Positions 20,900 through 32,819 of a stretch of 64,000 bases of DNA are shown here, in pieces. Within the stretch, counting starts at the first letter, position 1, and the number at the start of each line of letters is the position of its first letter. The translations under genes and the position numbers were made by a program. Below the pieces are notes generated by a model. It was given only the letters and a program-made list of their open reading frames with translations. It was not told the DNA's origin and ran no database searches. Source of the DNA: Platycnemis pennipes (Eukaryota; Arthropoda; Insecta; Odonata; Platycnemididae); contig OW121848.1 of the NCBI GenBank assembly GCA_933228895.1, forward strand, positions 134,744,615 through 134,808,614, in the 5' to 3' direction.

Positions 20900-22940
20900 T
20901 CAGTGGCACCAATCCATAATGAAATCGATAACTTTGTAATTTGTCCATACTATTTACAAACTGATCGCGATTTCAACAAGTGATTCCCATCATCAAGTCA
21001 CCTTGACACTGGCAATCATTCGCTGAAACCATAATTGGTTAATAGAGCGCGGACGATATAGATAATCATTAATTTCATTCTTGACAACTACCATTACGCG
21101 ATGATTTATCCAATAAAGGCCCAACACGCCGCATAATTATCATCATATCGATGCATAGATGCCAGCATGAGAATTAGTTTCAACGTATAGAGAGTAGACG
21201 TATAGTTGAGTACCGGAAAGCCCTTGGAGGGTGGAAATGAGATCAGAGAGAGGGTGAGAAGGAGGAGGGTGGGAGGGAGAGAGAGAGAGAGGTGGTGGGG
21301 AGAAAACGACGAGACGGCAGTCATGAAACGCGCGGGCATTGCGAAAATGGAAAATTAAATAAGCAGACCCAATGAGCGTTGAATGTAAATCAAATATTTA
21401 GTCCTCAATTCGGACTCGCGGATTAGTAGGCGAGGATGAGAAGGTGGGGGGAGAAGGAGGGGTGCGAGCGAAATCTCTATAGATGGCGCTTCGGCGGGTT
21501 GACGGGGAGGGTTATATTCAATGGATGAGGGTAGAGTGCGACGGATGAAGGGGAGATGTGGAAAAGGGCTCGACAGGGCGAGAACGAGAGCCGAAGGAAC
21601 GAAACGCTCGCCGCGTGACGCACGTGCACGTCGTCGCGGATATCCGTCGCGCGGGATGTCGTTCTTTTGTTTTTAACCCTTCCGCCGGCCGGCCGCTCCC
21701 CACATTTCGACGCGCCCCCATCGCCGGCAATTAGCCGGACCGAAATGAGATGCACTCCGGCCAAATGTGAATTCGACTCTTTCGCGTCTATCACGTCGTT
21801 TTGGACGGTCGCTGACGCGAACAGGGAATTCGGAATGGCTGCGGACAAGGCGGCAAGTGGAAGGGGCGGAGAGGAGAAGGGGGTTAATTTATGTCAAAAT
21901 TACCTCGTCCAGTTCCGACTCCACCCCGCTAAACGATTTCGCCCAAGGTGGTTGGAAAAAAAGAACGTAAACAAGCTTCATCACGAAATCCGCCCTCGGC
22001 CTTTGTAAAGCTCAGCATCGTAAACTTGGCCCAAGCCAAATCAACCGTTAAATCTCTTTCCGATCTATTACAACATATCGCCCATTAAGTATAGTATCTA
22101 TTAACGGCGTGAAGGCTGACTATATTCCCGGAATAACTTTCTTCGTGAAAAACGTGTAGTTTAAACATGTACAAGCCTAAAAAAAGAACTTCAAAGATAT
22201 GACGGCAAATTGGAAACATAAATGGCAAAATTATAATTTTTGGACAACTTTCAAACTACTACTGCCACGTAGAAAATCATGATCTCTTATGCATGATTCT
22301 CCTGCAATTTACTTTCATAATCTACAGTATTTTTCCGCCAGGTTACTTCCCACTCCTTCTCCTCTCATTTTCATCGTTAAAATAAATTATTTCAAGCATT
22401 AAAACAGTCTAATTATTTGAGTAATTGAGTGAATCAGAAGTTCTTTAATAGCCTATCTAAAATTAATGAGTGATTAAGAAAGCTTTACACATATGCGGTC
22501 ACAGAAAATATAAAACAGAACGTGAAATCACAACATGAACAAATGTTACAGTATTATTTGTAGTGTTTCGAGAAATACCATAGCTATAAGCATGGAAAGC
22601 ATTGAATAACCTATCAGTCAACAGATCACTTTGGAACAACGGAGGAGACTATGAACTAACTGGAATCAAATCCATCCATTATTAATTTTAGTCAAGAAGA
22701 TAGGAGGGGAATTCCGACATTAAATTTATGCTTCGTCATTAATTAACAGTGGGTGTAGTTCGGAAACTATTTTGTTTCCTGGAAGACAAACACCTGTAGG
22801 GAGGCAATATTGTTTCATACAGCACCAGCGCTAACTCCAGTCTGCTCCTTTAAAAGGTCATTTCTATATCTACCCTAAACGACCTATTTTGGCAAAAATC
22901 AATCCGCAAGTAAGAGCCCGAAGTCTCACCAACATGATGT
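20900..22940. other. intergenic with a CpG-rich patch at 21.47-21.77 kb
   Basis: 21230-21320 is a (GGGA/GAGA) purine run. 21470-21770 is GC- and CpG-rich (CACGTGCACGTCGTCGCGGA, CCGCCGGCCGGCCGCTCCCC), unlike its surroundings; a promoter for an unseen transcript is possible but unproven. Overlapping frames on both strands there look like composition. The rest is AT-rich and anonymous. Confidence 0.4.
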
Positions 22941-22944
22941 TGAA

Positions 22945-23015
22945 AATAGCTTAACTGGTAGAGTACCTGGCCGGATATCAGGAGGTCCGGGTTCGAATCC
23001 CGGTCGAGATGGATT
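22945..23015 (+). repeat. tRNA-like sequence (SINE head or tRNA pseudogene)
   Basis: TAGCTTAACTGGTAGAGTAC (A box) and GGTCCGGGTTCGAATCCCGG (B box with a perfect 5-bp T-stem). CCTGG/TCAGG can form an anticodon stem around a 7-nt loop CCGGATA. The acceptor ends do not pair and position 33 is C, so it is not a functional tRNA. A T-run follows (GGATTTTTTTC), like the fragment at 30.5 kb. Confidence 0.7.
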
Positions 23016-23019
23016 TTTT

Positions 23020-24170
23020 TCTTTGTGGAAAATTCAGCTGTTGCGCATTTTCGGCGTGGTCTAGAAAAGTTTACGTCACTGAGACAAAGGAATTAACTGA
23101 ATAATAGTGGAGATGCAGACACAGTTTCAGACTTCAAAAGAAAATGGAAAACATGGGGACTTACTTAAATTAAAGGCGGCTTTTCGAAAACTCGAAAAAC
23201 TTAAGATAGTGCCAAGGACTCTCAATGTAGTCCTTTAATGTACTCCTCCGCCCAAGTGGTCCCACCCTTTCTCTTCCCTGCACCCTCATCCTTAGCACGC
23301 GATCGCATCTCAATCGAACGAGAATTGAGGGGGGAGCGGAGAATCCGAAGGGAAAGAGGAAGAGGAGTCATTCGTCTCCCTTTTTTACTCATCCCCCGAT
23401 CCACCCTCCCTTGCCGCACCATCCCTTAACCTGCGCCCAACGACTCCCCACCCCTTGAAAAAAAAACCTTCCCTTCTTCCCCTCTACGAATTCTTCGCTC
23501 CGGGTGCCACGAAAGCGCTTGACTCGGGACTCGTTGGGAATTCGTCCAGTGTCCCATGGAAATAGATCTCTTTTCGGCTTCCTTAAGTGAGAGGAAGAGT
23601 GCGAGGGAGGAAGAGACCGGGAAGGAGACGAGAGAAAATATACATCGAATTTTTTTTCCCGGCCAACTGTGCGAGGACGATGAATACGAACTCGGGCGTG
23701 AGACACTGTTCCACCCTCCCCATCTCGCGGATATTCCGGTCACGCCGAACACCCCCTAACGCGACGGAAGACGCCTCGTATCCCCACCGCCCCTCTCTCC
23801 AATACACTCTCAACCCCCGTACCGGCTACACCCTCTCTCCTCCGGAAACTCTAACCCCAACCTCCCTCTTTTATCTCCAAACCATTTCGCTCATTTCCAT
23901 CTGGAGGATTCCTCTTCCTCTCGCCTCTTATTCCCTCCTCTCCTCCGCCAAATTTTCTCCCATTGAATTCTCTCCAAAGCATTACTTCACGTCAAACATA
24001 CTCTCTACAGTTTCTGTAATATTATGCGGAAATAACCGCACTTATTAATTTTTTTAGCATTTTATGCGTGACATACTTCTCTCATTATCCGTTTTATTTT
24101 GTCATTCTATTCAATAAGGTGGTCTCTTTCCCAATTTTCCCCATTACTGATTTAACTTAGGTATTTATTA
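23020..24170. other. intergenic; C/T- and G/A-rich region 23.24-23.98 kb
   Basis: Alternating pyrimidine-rich and purine-rich stretches generate several overlapping frames of Ser/Pro/Arg-rich nonsense on both strands. No domain, start context or splice pattern supports a gene. Confidence 0.45.
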
Positions 24171-24174
24171 AGTT

Positions 24175-24476
24175 GGCTGGTTATTTAGGGTAGGCGACCG
24201 ACAGCTGAGGTCATTTGTGCCATTTAGGAAAGGTGGAGAATTGGGTAATAGTAGGAGTTTTTCAGGGAACGGAGGAAGGATGGAGAGAAACCCGGCGTCG
24301 GCATAAGCCTACTCTTAACGAAAGGCGCCAAAGGGACCACGGCTTAACGTCCCATCCGACGGACGGAGTACTGAACTTGAAATATCCTCCACTAGGCACT
24401 CAAGTGGGGACCGGTTTTCCACTGAAAAATCCGTCACTGTCGGAAATCGAACCCGGGTCCTCGGGATGGGAGGTAT
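24175..24476 (-). mobile_element. tRNA-derived SINE, copy 2 (head-truncated)
   Basis: Matches the body of copy 1: GGTAGGCGACCGACAGCTGA, GAGAAACCCGGCGTCGGCAT, CACGGCTTAACGTCCCATCC, GGGGACCGGTTTTCCACTGA and the B box (minus strand GGTTCGATTTCC, mutated). It stops at about 24476 before the A-box half of the tRNA head. Confidence 0.85.
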
Positions 24477-24479
24477 TTA

Positions 24480-25600
24480 TTAATTTGATGACAACTACAC
24501 TACTTACAAAATCAGTAACTAATATGCATCTTTCAGTAATCCAGCATCATTCAGTCCCAGATTCCTTATGTGAGGAACTCATAAATATTTGCACTGAAAC
24601 TCACGGGGATAAAGCATACATTGAGCGTCACATTCAGATGCAATAAAGAGACAAGCAATACCTAAATTCTACAATACTGATATCCTTGCTATGACAATGG
24701 TAGTTATCATCAAAGGGCATGTTTACTCTGTGATTAATGATAACTAAAGGTTAATAACAGGAAAATGTCGTGATGAAGTAATTTATTAAAATAAAAGTAT
24801 ATCCCTCAAATAGGAACGCATTTTCCCATAAATGAGACAACATTTAGCTTCCACATAAAAGAAATAATTAAAACTCAGATGTAGTTGTGTTAACATTAAG
24901 GTACCGTTGTGATTCAATAAATATTACTTTGGTGGTCTTTTTTCGGGTTCTACCACTACGGAGTTATTGTACTATCTAACCTATGATCCTATTTTCTTTT
25001 CTATTTTTCTATTCTTACTTCAGAAACACTGGGCGGAATTTGATTCCGCAACCTTCACGTTCTCAGGCCGGTTCGTTACCGGCCTGGTTGCCGTAGACAG
25101 CGTACTTTCCATCATCCTAGACACGGATTGAACGAGCTGAGAAGCCAATGGTAAATGCCTATTATGCTTTTCGTCTGTTTGAAAAAATCGTCTGCTGAGC
25201 CTATATATTATACATGCAACCATTGCGTAATTCCTTATTAGCTAGTTAGTTCGAGGAGCAACTCGTTTATTAATGACGATGATGGCCCACCCCTATCACG
25301 TTTCGTCATTTAATTAGAACTTTGCTAAGCTATTGTCTCATCGTCCGAAGAACATTAACACAAATCCGCTACTGCTCCAAATTTTCCAAATAATTGAAAC
25401 AACCCTATTCACACGGTACTATGCAAGTTCCATGAATAAATGTCGTCTAGTTCAAGTTGTGTTCTTTCGGGATCCATTTCATATTTGTACAATTTTTAAC
25501 AAAAAAGTAAACATACGGAAAAAATCCTAGAAGAACACATATCGATCTAAGGATTGGTGACTCATTTTGCTAATGTGGCGTAAGATATTATGATACCTAC
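24480..25600. other. AT-rich intergenic, nothing recognised
   Basis: No supported ORF, RNA gene or repeat. Confidence 0.45.
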
Positions 25601-25604
25601 AGAT

Positions 25605-25680
25605 ACATCTACGTGATACCCTGCAAGCATTGTGTCGTGTAGCTTGGGGTGAAGATCACCAAACATGCACTATTGACACG
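25605..25680 (-). repeat. LINE 3' UTR and tail fragment, minus strand
   Basis: ACATCTACGTGATACCCTGC then GAAGATCACCAAACATGCAC. The first part is the LINE tail and the second matches the 3' UTR of the LINE at 7217-7240 in reverse, showing it belongs to that family. Confidence 0.7.
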
Positions 25681-25689
25681 CAACTAGGC

Positions 25690-26815
25690 CACTACACGGA
25701 AACATGCTACATAATAGAGTCACATGCAGCTAGATACAGATATGATCCCCTATGATGATTTTCTGTCAACTCAGAAGGAAAGGTGACACGAAAAGTCTTG
25801 GAAAGCGGCTGAGACAACGCCTGCATTCGAGCCAAGAACAATCATCTTACGAACACTGCGCATCAAACGAGTTGGGCCGAAATAATATGATGAAGAGGAA
25901 GAAAAGAGCGATGAAACGAGTAGGGCGTTCAAATCGTCGAAGGGGTGAGGAAGAGAGAGAGAGTTGGATCTTCGGTGGACTACCCGAGAAGGAAAGGAAG
26001 CGGTGACGAAAACTTCCTTGGAGCACTCGGGAGGGTGCTTCCTAAGCGGTCGAGGGATAGGCGGGTGCATGCGGAGGGCGGAAGACGAAACACTACCCCC
26101 GCACAGCAATACCCTTTTCCGAAAAAAAGACTAGTCCACACGTATCCCTCGCATTTGTTTCATGGACGGAAAATAAATGTAAAAGCGTGTCGAGAAATGG
26201 GAAAGGGAACGGAATAATGAAGTTCTGTTCGCCATTTTTTCTCCCGTCGTTCCACTGTGAAGGGAGAAGGCATGGAAGGGTGGGGGGATGAGAAGGGAGA
26301 GAATATCTGCAGACCAAATGGGATAGGGGGGAGGGCAAAGGGCACTCCACTAGCCCTGACTCTTTAAAAGGGACTCCGGTTTGGGGTGGAGACGCGAGAG
26401 AGGAAACCAATCCCGCGTCACGTCCAGAATCGACTAGTCTTCCACTCTATTCGATTTCCATCCCCTTCGGAAACGACATATCCTCCCACCCTCTAAAGTC
26501 CCCCACTTCATGCCCATTCCATCCCTTACTTAAGACACCCTTTTCTTGGATGTCCAGGACGGAAAGAGAGCCTTAACAACAGAAAATTTGCGATGACTGA
26601 AGTTAGTCACTCAATCAACATTACCCGTAATTTCGGCTTAAAAATTAAAAAATTTGATTATTTCTAAATAGCTTTAGCTACAGAATTCATGACAAATATC
26701 TTGTGTAATCTAATAGAATTATTAGGCCGAATCTAAGTAATAGTTCTCCAGAGAGGCCACCAATGCATATGGTAGTTTGCTCCATTAGAGCGTGATTGGG
26801 CTTAGTAAGATCTTT
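25690..26815. other. intergenic, nothing recognised
   Basis: Purine-rich 25.8-26.1 kb gives Arg/Glu-rich frames without motifs. No gene supported. Confidence 0.4.
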
Positions 26816-26817
26816 TT

Positions 26818-26900
26818 GAGAAAGGAGGAACAAAGGAGTGAAACCCGGGGTCAGCATTAGCCTGGTGTTCATCTTCATCTACATAATATTCTGCAAGCGA
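26818..26900. repeat. SINE body fragment joined to a weak LINE-tail fragment
   Basis: GAGTGAAACCCGGGGTCAGC followed by ATTAGCCT (26836-26863) matches the SINE body (GTGAACCCCGGCATCGGCAT at 58.16 kb). ATCTTCATCTACATAATATT and CTGCAAGCGA directly after resemble the reverse LINE tail. Confidence 0.5.
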
Positions 26901-27079
26901 TTATCCAATTGGGTTTGTATATTTCAACGTCAAAATTTCAGATTATACCGTCTATCTGACCCAAATTAATGATAAAATCTAATGTTGTGACTATGACTGA
27001 GGGATTCAAGCTGATAATTTTTATTCATAACAGCCTAACAGGCTATTAATACGCCGACTTTGGGCTTTGAAAGGAATTA

Positions 27080-27235
27080 GATAAAAGATATCACATTGAA
27101 CGTCAAAAAAGGAGGGAAATTATCGGGCACATCCTGAGATATTGGTGATGGTTTCATGAAAACCGCGGTAGAGGGAGAAAAGGACTGGAAGATTACAATT
27201 GAAGTTCCGAAAGGGTATGTATAATTACAACCATT
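27080..27235 (+). repeat. possible very degraded RTE fragment
   Basis: REIIGHILRYW with nearby GRGRKGLEDY recalls the RTE C-terminal block LIGHILRHDGLMKT. Too short and decayed for certainty. Confidence 0.3.
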
Positions 27236-28105
27236 ACTGATATATGTAAGAGTGAACAACTATATTAATGTACACAGGTTATCTGTCAAAGTAATTAAAT
27301 CGAAAACTGCTGAAATTCAATCTCGGAATGGCTGAGATGAGTGAGAATTGGAGGTGAGACCAAAGGAATCAGTGATAAGTAGCTTAACCCTCGGAACTGA
27401 ATCGCAAAGGAACTTCTTATGGCGTCCGTTAAAAATTGTTCAACAATTATATTACGTAAATTACTTGAATGAAAACCGGCAACTGAGTTCATAAAGCCTA
27501 TAGTACCTACTTATGATTAATCACATATTCATCTTCAATTGTTTCATATATTCTGCGGGCATCTAACGCAAAGAGCTGATTTAAATTTCTGCAACGATAT
27601 ATGGAGAAAAATTAGCATTGACGTCCATGGCTTTTTGAGGGGAATACATCTTGGAGTGAGGATCAAACTTCTTCGCTCGTGACGCCTATTCCCCGAGCGA
27701 CGATATTCGAGAATGGACGTTTCCATTTCAGAAAACACTCATGACGTCAAAGGTGGAGTCCATAAGGGTCTTCTCCGTGTTTTCCTATTGGATGAACGTG
27801 GTCAACGCTGTCCAAACGCGAAGCATCCAAGGGTAGGGTACCGTCCACATGAAGAGGAACGGGGCGAACAAACTTTTAAAAGAACCGGACCTCATGCAAA
27901 TGGAGCAGAAACGCCGAATAGGACTCCTTATTCTGCCTGTGTTAGTCCGAGGTAGTCGGGAGTTGAAAGAGAGAGAGGGAGACACTTCCTGGGTTGCCGA
28001 TGTGGGATCCGAAAGGGACAATGAGAAAAAGACTCGGAGCCATTCCGAATCGCACGGTCCATTCTGAAACACCACATTACACGATTTTCCCTCAATTTAT
28101 CCCTT
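27236..28105. other. intergenic, nothing recognised
   Basis: Short frames occur on both strands around 27.7-28.1 kb but show no motif or coding structure. Confidence 0.4.
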
Positions 28106-28109
28106 CTTA

Positions 28110-28408
28110 TCACTGTAAAAAGTTGATCTGATTTTCAGTGCGATCTGAATTTAAGCGCTGTCTGGTTGTAAGGCAGGAACACGGATTTAAGGTACGGAAG
28201 AGGCAGGAACATGGATGGTTGGTACAGGAGCAGTTGAGCAGGAAGCAGAGGAAGCAGGATTCTGGATGGTCTGATTTTCAGCCGTTCACCTGCCTTATTT
28301 TTAGACAAGATATTACTGCTGAAATTCAACATACCCTGTCTTAAAATTGTTGCATCTGAAATTCAGATCGCTTTTGTACCTTAAAATCAGATCTACTTTT
28401 TACAGTGA
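28110..28408. mobile_element. TA-flanked MITE, 299 bp
   Basis: Terminal inverted repeats TCACTGTAAAAAGTTGATCT / reverse TCACTGTAAAAAGTAGATCT extend about 26 bp with one mismatch, flanked by TA at 28108-28109 and 28409-28410. The interior has repeated GATCTGATTTTCAG and GATCTGAATTT motifs and a GCAGGAA-rich middle. No coding capacity. The TA TSD suggests mobilisation by a Tc1/mariner-type transposase (inference). Confidence 0.8.
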
Positions 28409-28424
28409 TAAATTTGCCGGTGAG

Positions 28425-28500
28425 AAGGATAGTTAGTTGGTAGTGTTGGACAGCGGACAGGAGATCTCTGGTTCCAAACCAGGAAGAGGTCCAGCCAAAC
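28425..28500 (+). repeat. tRNA-like fragment
   Basis: GATAGTTAGTTGGTAGTGTT (A-box-like) and CTCTGGTTCCAAACCAGGAA (B-box-like, paired arm CTGGTT/AACCAG) at the right spacing. Probably a SINE head of another family. Confidence 0.5.
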
Positions 28501-28559
28501 CCATGCGCGGCTATTTTCTAGATACCAGATCTTTCTGGGAAACCGCAGCGGCATAGGAA

Positions 28560-29950
28560 TGACAGTCTCTACAATGCGGATGATCCCCCTGCCCCTTACC
28601 CTGAACTTTGAATTTCGCACGTCATAGGGTTTAGTACTTGATGAGATCTATTCCGTGCTAATTAGACCAATCTTAAGTTTGAACACAACTAATCTACCGA
28701 GTGCTATTGATAGCAGTATAGATCAACAATGATTAAAATTTGAGGAGGTAGAAAGGTCTGTCAATCTTATGAGTCAATTCGCTGGTTCATGTACCACCAG
28801 AGCAACCATACTTGTTTCAGACGATTCAGTCAACCGAAATATGTTGCATCCTTTCCACGCTGTGACATCAAATTGGAAATATATAACATTCTGCGGGGAA
28901 CATATTTGAGAGCGTATTAAAAATTTACTCACTCAAGTGAGTCGTGCATTGATGCAATAGCAAGATTCATCGTGCCACAAAAGGAGAAATGTAGAAAAAG
29001 AAGTAATGGACATGCATACAGCATTGCAATGGAATATTTATGCGTTTACTTTCTGAGATGCTGTTAATTAGATTCCAATCCTGGTTGTCCTCTCATGTCA
29101 TGCAGCAAAAATAAAAAAAAATAATATGTCTGCATCGGACATTGTGCAGTATAACCTCACCAGTTGGAGCATTCTCACATTTATAACTCACATGCATCCT
29201 GGTTTTTCATGTCAGTCTTATAGAATCTCAAAAATCTGAGAATTTGAAATGAAACAAAATACTGCTACTAAGTAATTACAAGGTATTATTAAAATGAGTG
29301 TTTAAAAATTAAAAACACGTAATACAAGAAGCAACAACATTTTTTCGTCATGAAATATTTTAACACAAATCTGGATGCACAAAATACGGAAAATTAAAAA
29401 AAATGACACCATTGTCTAAACCACCCAAGTTGAATAAATGGAAATCCAAATGTCTCTTTAGAATCTTTCAATTGAACCAGAAAATAAAATCTACAGTGCC
29501 AGGCAAGTAGCACCTAGAGCACCCGACAAGCAACCGCAAGGGAATATGAGAGGAATGACTCCACACCAACCATTCAACGTCGACGAGTAAACTATACAAT
29601 TATCAACCATTGACTAATCCAATTTGCACAAGTTCTAACTTGGGCTGGACGAAATTCACCGAGTGAATATGGGGGCTATACATATAAATGAAATTCCTAC
29701 TTCAAATTAATACTACTCAAGACAGACACAATTTTATTCGAGACACAGAATGCACAAACAGGGAGGATTCTAAAACAATACACTCGCATTGATGACATAG
29801 CCGATAGGTACATACAAAAGAGTTATCGTCGTAAAGATCTCACACTATCGTCACGGTAACGGTATAGCAATCTTAACGAAACATGAAAATCGTTTTCAAG
29901 GCGTCTTCCCACATCAAGATTGATTAGTTCCACAGAAATAAATTTCCCCC
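28560..29950. other. AT-rich intergenic, nothing recognised
   Basis: No supported ORF or repeat. Confidence 0.45.
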
Positions 29951-30440
29951 GAGGAGAGGGTGGTTAGGAGTAGCGACTCCCGGTTCAAATTTTCTTTGCC
30001 TGGCGACTACTTGCTCAGGTGGACCCATTATTCTCCCTCCAGGTATTTTGCGGAATACTTGCGAAGGTCGCCCTCTGAAAAATCAACCCCGGCCCGCCCG
30101 GTTTTCTCCTTAGAGGTCGACCTGTGTCCGATTTGGCGCGGTATGTGCAGGAGGAGGAAGAGGGGTGCTCCGATGGGCGTGGGGGAGGGGGGGAGGGGGG
30201 TGAGAAGGTGGTTAAACAGGGTGGGGGGGGGGATTCGGGATGCCGACGAGAGTAGCAGGGAGGGAGGGGAGGATGAGGAGGCGGGATGACAAAAAAAGAA
30301 GAGGAAGGCAGTGGGCATCTCAAGGGCGGTGCCCAAGGAAACCGATCCACCTCCACCTACGCCCCAATCCACTAGGGCAGCCCCGCCTTGTCCCCTTAGT
30401 ACCACTCCCTGTCGAGTGTATCCACGCTTAGCGACGTTAC
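29951..30440. other. G-rich patch, non-coding
   Basis: 30150-30340 is dominated by GGGAGG/GGGGGG runs. Opposing frames of 109-125 residues are compositional. Several G-runs could form quadruplexes (inference). Confidence 0.4.
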
Positions 30441-30489
30441 CTTAACTCATACAGCTACCGATACCGAGCGCAAGAAGAATTGGAGCCGG

Positions 30490-30565
30490 CCGCGGTAGCT
30501 AGGCCAGTAACGTGAGTCGGTTATCACGAAGTTCGCGGGTTCGGGTCCCATCTCGGGGATGGTTT
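30490..30565 (+). repeat. tRNA-like SINE head fragment
   Basis: GCGGTAGCTAGGCCAGTAAC and GCGGGTTCGGGTCCCATCTC, then GGGGATGGTTTTTGTG, in the layout of the tRNA-like sequence at 22.95 kb (B box then GATGGATTTTTT). Confidence 0.55.
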
Positions 30566-30569
30566 TTGT

Positions 30570-31230
30570 GTTTGCCTTATGATTAAGGTTAGAAGTGAGC
30601 TATGCTAAACAGTGGGATATATCCTAGACAGTTTGAGCACCTAATAACGCAATAGCATCACCACCAAAAAGTTGGGACTGCCGCTAACTTTGACCAATTA
30701 AATATAGAACAATGCTATTGAGGAAGCAAATACACATAATATTACCTCCTGTGGTAAAGTTCTGTCAAAACTACTTCTAAAATAAATGTACGGATTAGTG
30801 ACATTAAGCCAATATACTGAAAATTTTATGTTCGCTAAAATGTGACTTAGTGTGCACTAAAACACCTAAACTTTTATCAAGTTGGTCGTAGTCACCAGAT
30901 ATTTGTTGATTTACTATTACACAAAACACATTCGCAATTCTATCCCGATAATAATTTTTATGTGGCCAAGACTTTAGGAATTAATTAATTTTAACTGCCT
31001 CATATGTTCCCAAGGATGCACATAATGCTTGTTACCATTGCATTACTAATGGGGATTATAAAAATATGCATTTTTAACAAATGACCACCATATTATTTAT
31101 ATCGTATCCCAGCGAAGTTAATCATTCAGTTGAACGTGCCTTGTGGATGCATAATTAACACGATTCTCTAATCAAGAAGTATTAAGTAGTACTGGAAATG
31201 TGCGTGGTGCGCACTAACTTGAACATTAAT
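30570..31230. other. AT-rich intergenic, nothing recognised
   Basis: No supported feature. Confidence 0.45.
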
Positions 31231-31231
31231 G

Positions 31232-31308
31232 AAAAATCACTGCTACTTCTGGAATTCGAACTCGGTATGGGAACCCATTACTCTAGCCACCATAACCATC
31301 CGATGCCC
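31232..31308 (-). repeat. tRNA-like SINE head fragment, minus strand
   Basis: Minus strand: GGATGGTTATGGTGGCTAGA, GTAATGGGTTCCCATACCGA and GTTCGAATTCC. It matches the head of the 58.1-kb SINE (GTTGGTGTGGTGGCTAGAGT...GGTTCGACTCC). Confidence 0.6.
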
Positions 31309-31309
31309 C

Positions 31310-32630
31310 ACATGAGCGATTTATTTCAGCGAGTATTTGAGCGAAAGATTGGAAATTTGCGGATGAAATATGGTTGTTCAATGAAATATCGGCAATCGGC
31401 CAATATACTCAATAATACATTTCTTCTTGCCAACCCAAAAATATAATGCCCTCCTCGAGCGAACGATGAATATAAAAAGTTCTAATATTCCGGCTACGAA
31501 TTTTTCATGGCTGCGCGTTGAAGTTGCCGATAAGACGATATTCCCGAACAGTATCGCGCGCTACTCTCCGACCCCAGGTGATTCGCTCACCTTCCGTCGC
31601 CCCTCCTTAAGTTGTCCTCCGGAGTTCTCCCACCTTAAACACTCCCATCGGCCACCATACACTCCCTCCTTAACTTTTCCACGACATCCCCCACCCAAAA
31701 CCGCAAAACCACTGCATAAGTAACAACCCAGACCGGATCACAGTTCTCCATTTTCAAGTTGCAAATGTGCAGGCGCTCGTTCCATATAGGGCGTGCCTTC
31801 GTTCGATGCCCGCATGTTCCGCGCGGCAAGCTTCAATTGTTCACGGGAGCGGGACGGATCGGCGCCCGCGAGCGGATGGTGGGAATCGAATCGCAGCAAG
31901 AAAAAAAAACGTTGAAGGGCAAGAAGGAGGGATGAGGATCTTGAGTGGACGCTCGTGCGTCGTCGATGCTCTATCCGCCATCGGTCTCTTTCGGCGGGAG
32001 TTCCTCCTCTGCGTCCAGAAAGAAGAGTGACGGTGAGCAGCCGTAAAATTGACCAAGGACAGATGGTATTGCACGGAAAAGAACCGAAAAATCCGGTCGG
32101 CCCACATTCTGGACAGCCTTGCAGCCAGGACATGAGCAGACTACGTACAAATCAAATGGTCTCGTCGTGGAAGGGTTTTATACCCACTAAGAAGAACAGC
32201 TTTCCAGAGGTGTCAACCTAAATGGACGATATCTACCAGTAAATGAATTTCCGGAGGAACAAATACACCTCGTACAATGAAATTTAAAAGAGTGCCATTA
32301 TTCTTCACTCATAGATATTTGAGTAGCGGAATAAATCCATGTTTTCCAGAGGAATTTATTTGTCAAGATGAGTACCAGGGTGAACGCAAGGACAACTACT
32401 TTTCCGCTCAGCGAGAACTCAAGTACCAATGATTCATGCATTTGAGAATGAGAACCCGAATGAATACTCGTTATTTATTGAATGAGTACCTCGTTCAATA
32501 TATAACGAGTGTAAATGAATGCATTTTGTATCTTCAGCATTCCAAGGCACTTAGGGTAGTAACAATCATATGAGAGTTATAAGTTTTAAGTACCATGGCG
32601 GTTGAATGAAAAGAGGCAAGGCTTAATACA
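31310..32630. other. intergenic with a CpG-rich patch 31.54-32.02 kb
   Basis: GATGCCCGCATGTTCCGCGC, GAGCGGGACGGATCGGCGCC and similar CpG-rich DNA. Frames on both strands overlap and lack motifs. No gene supported. Confidence 0.4.
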
Positions 32631-32634
32631 TTTA

Positions 32635-32814
32635 TCATGAAAAAGTAAAAATGACTTTGTATATTCCACACTTTTATTAACAATACCGACCGCGGTTTCG
32701 ACGGCTAGAGCGTCATTGTCAAGGCAACATATAGTGCCTATATAGCCTTGACAATGACGCTATAGCCGTCGAAACCGCGGTCGGTATACAAAGTCATTTT
32801 TACTTTTTCATGAT
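32635..32814. repeat. 180-nt foldback with hammerhead-like Penelope terminal motif
   Basis: Left arm ATCATGAAAAAGTAAAAATG...ACTTTGTATA, a 20-nt unpaired insertion, then TACCGACCGCGGTTTCGACG...CATTGTCAAGGC. The right arm repeats this in reverse to CATGAT at 32814, leaving a loop of about 20 nt. In the right arm GTCGAAACCGCGGTCGGTAT has GAAA and GUC spaced as in hammerheads. Upstream CTTGACAA replaces CUGANGA, so the core is variant. The motif matches that at 12.72 kb. Confidence 0.8.
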
Positions 32815-32819
32815 GATTC

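Noticed and set aside
22945..23015. Possible functional tRNA gene
   Set aside because: A and B boxes and anticodon and T stems are present, but the acceptor halves do not pair and U33 is absent.
23222..24048. Cluster of frames of 60-150 residues on both strands
   Set aside because: Composition-driven absence of stops; no domains, splice sites or consistent codon pattern.
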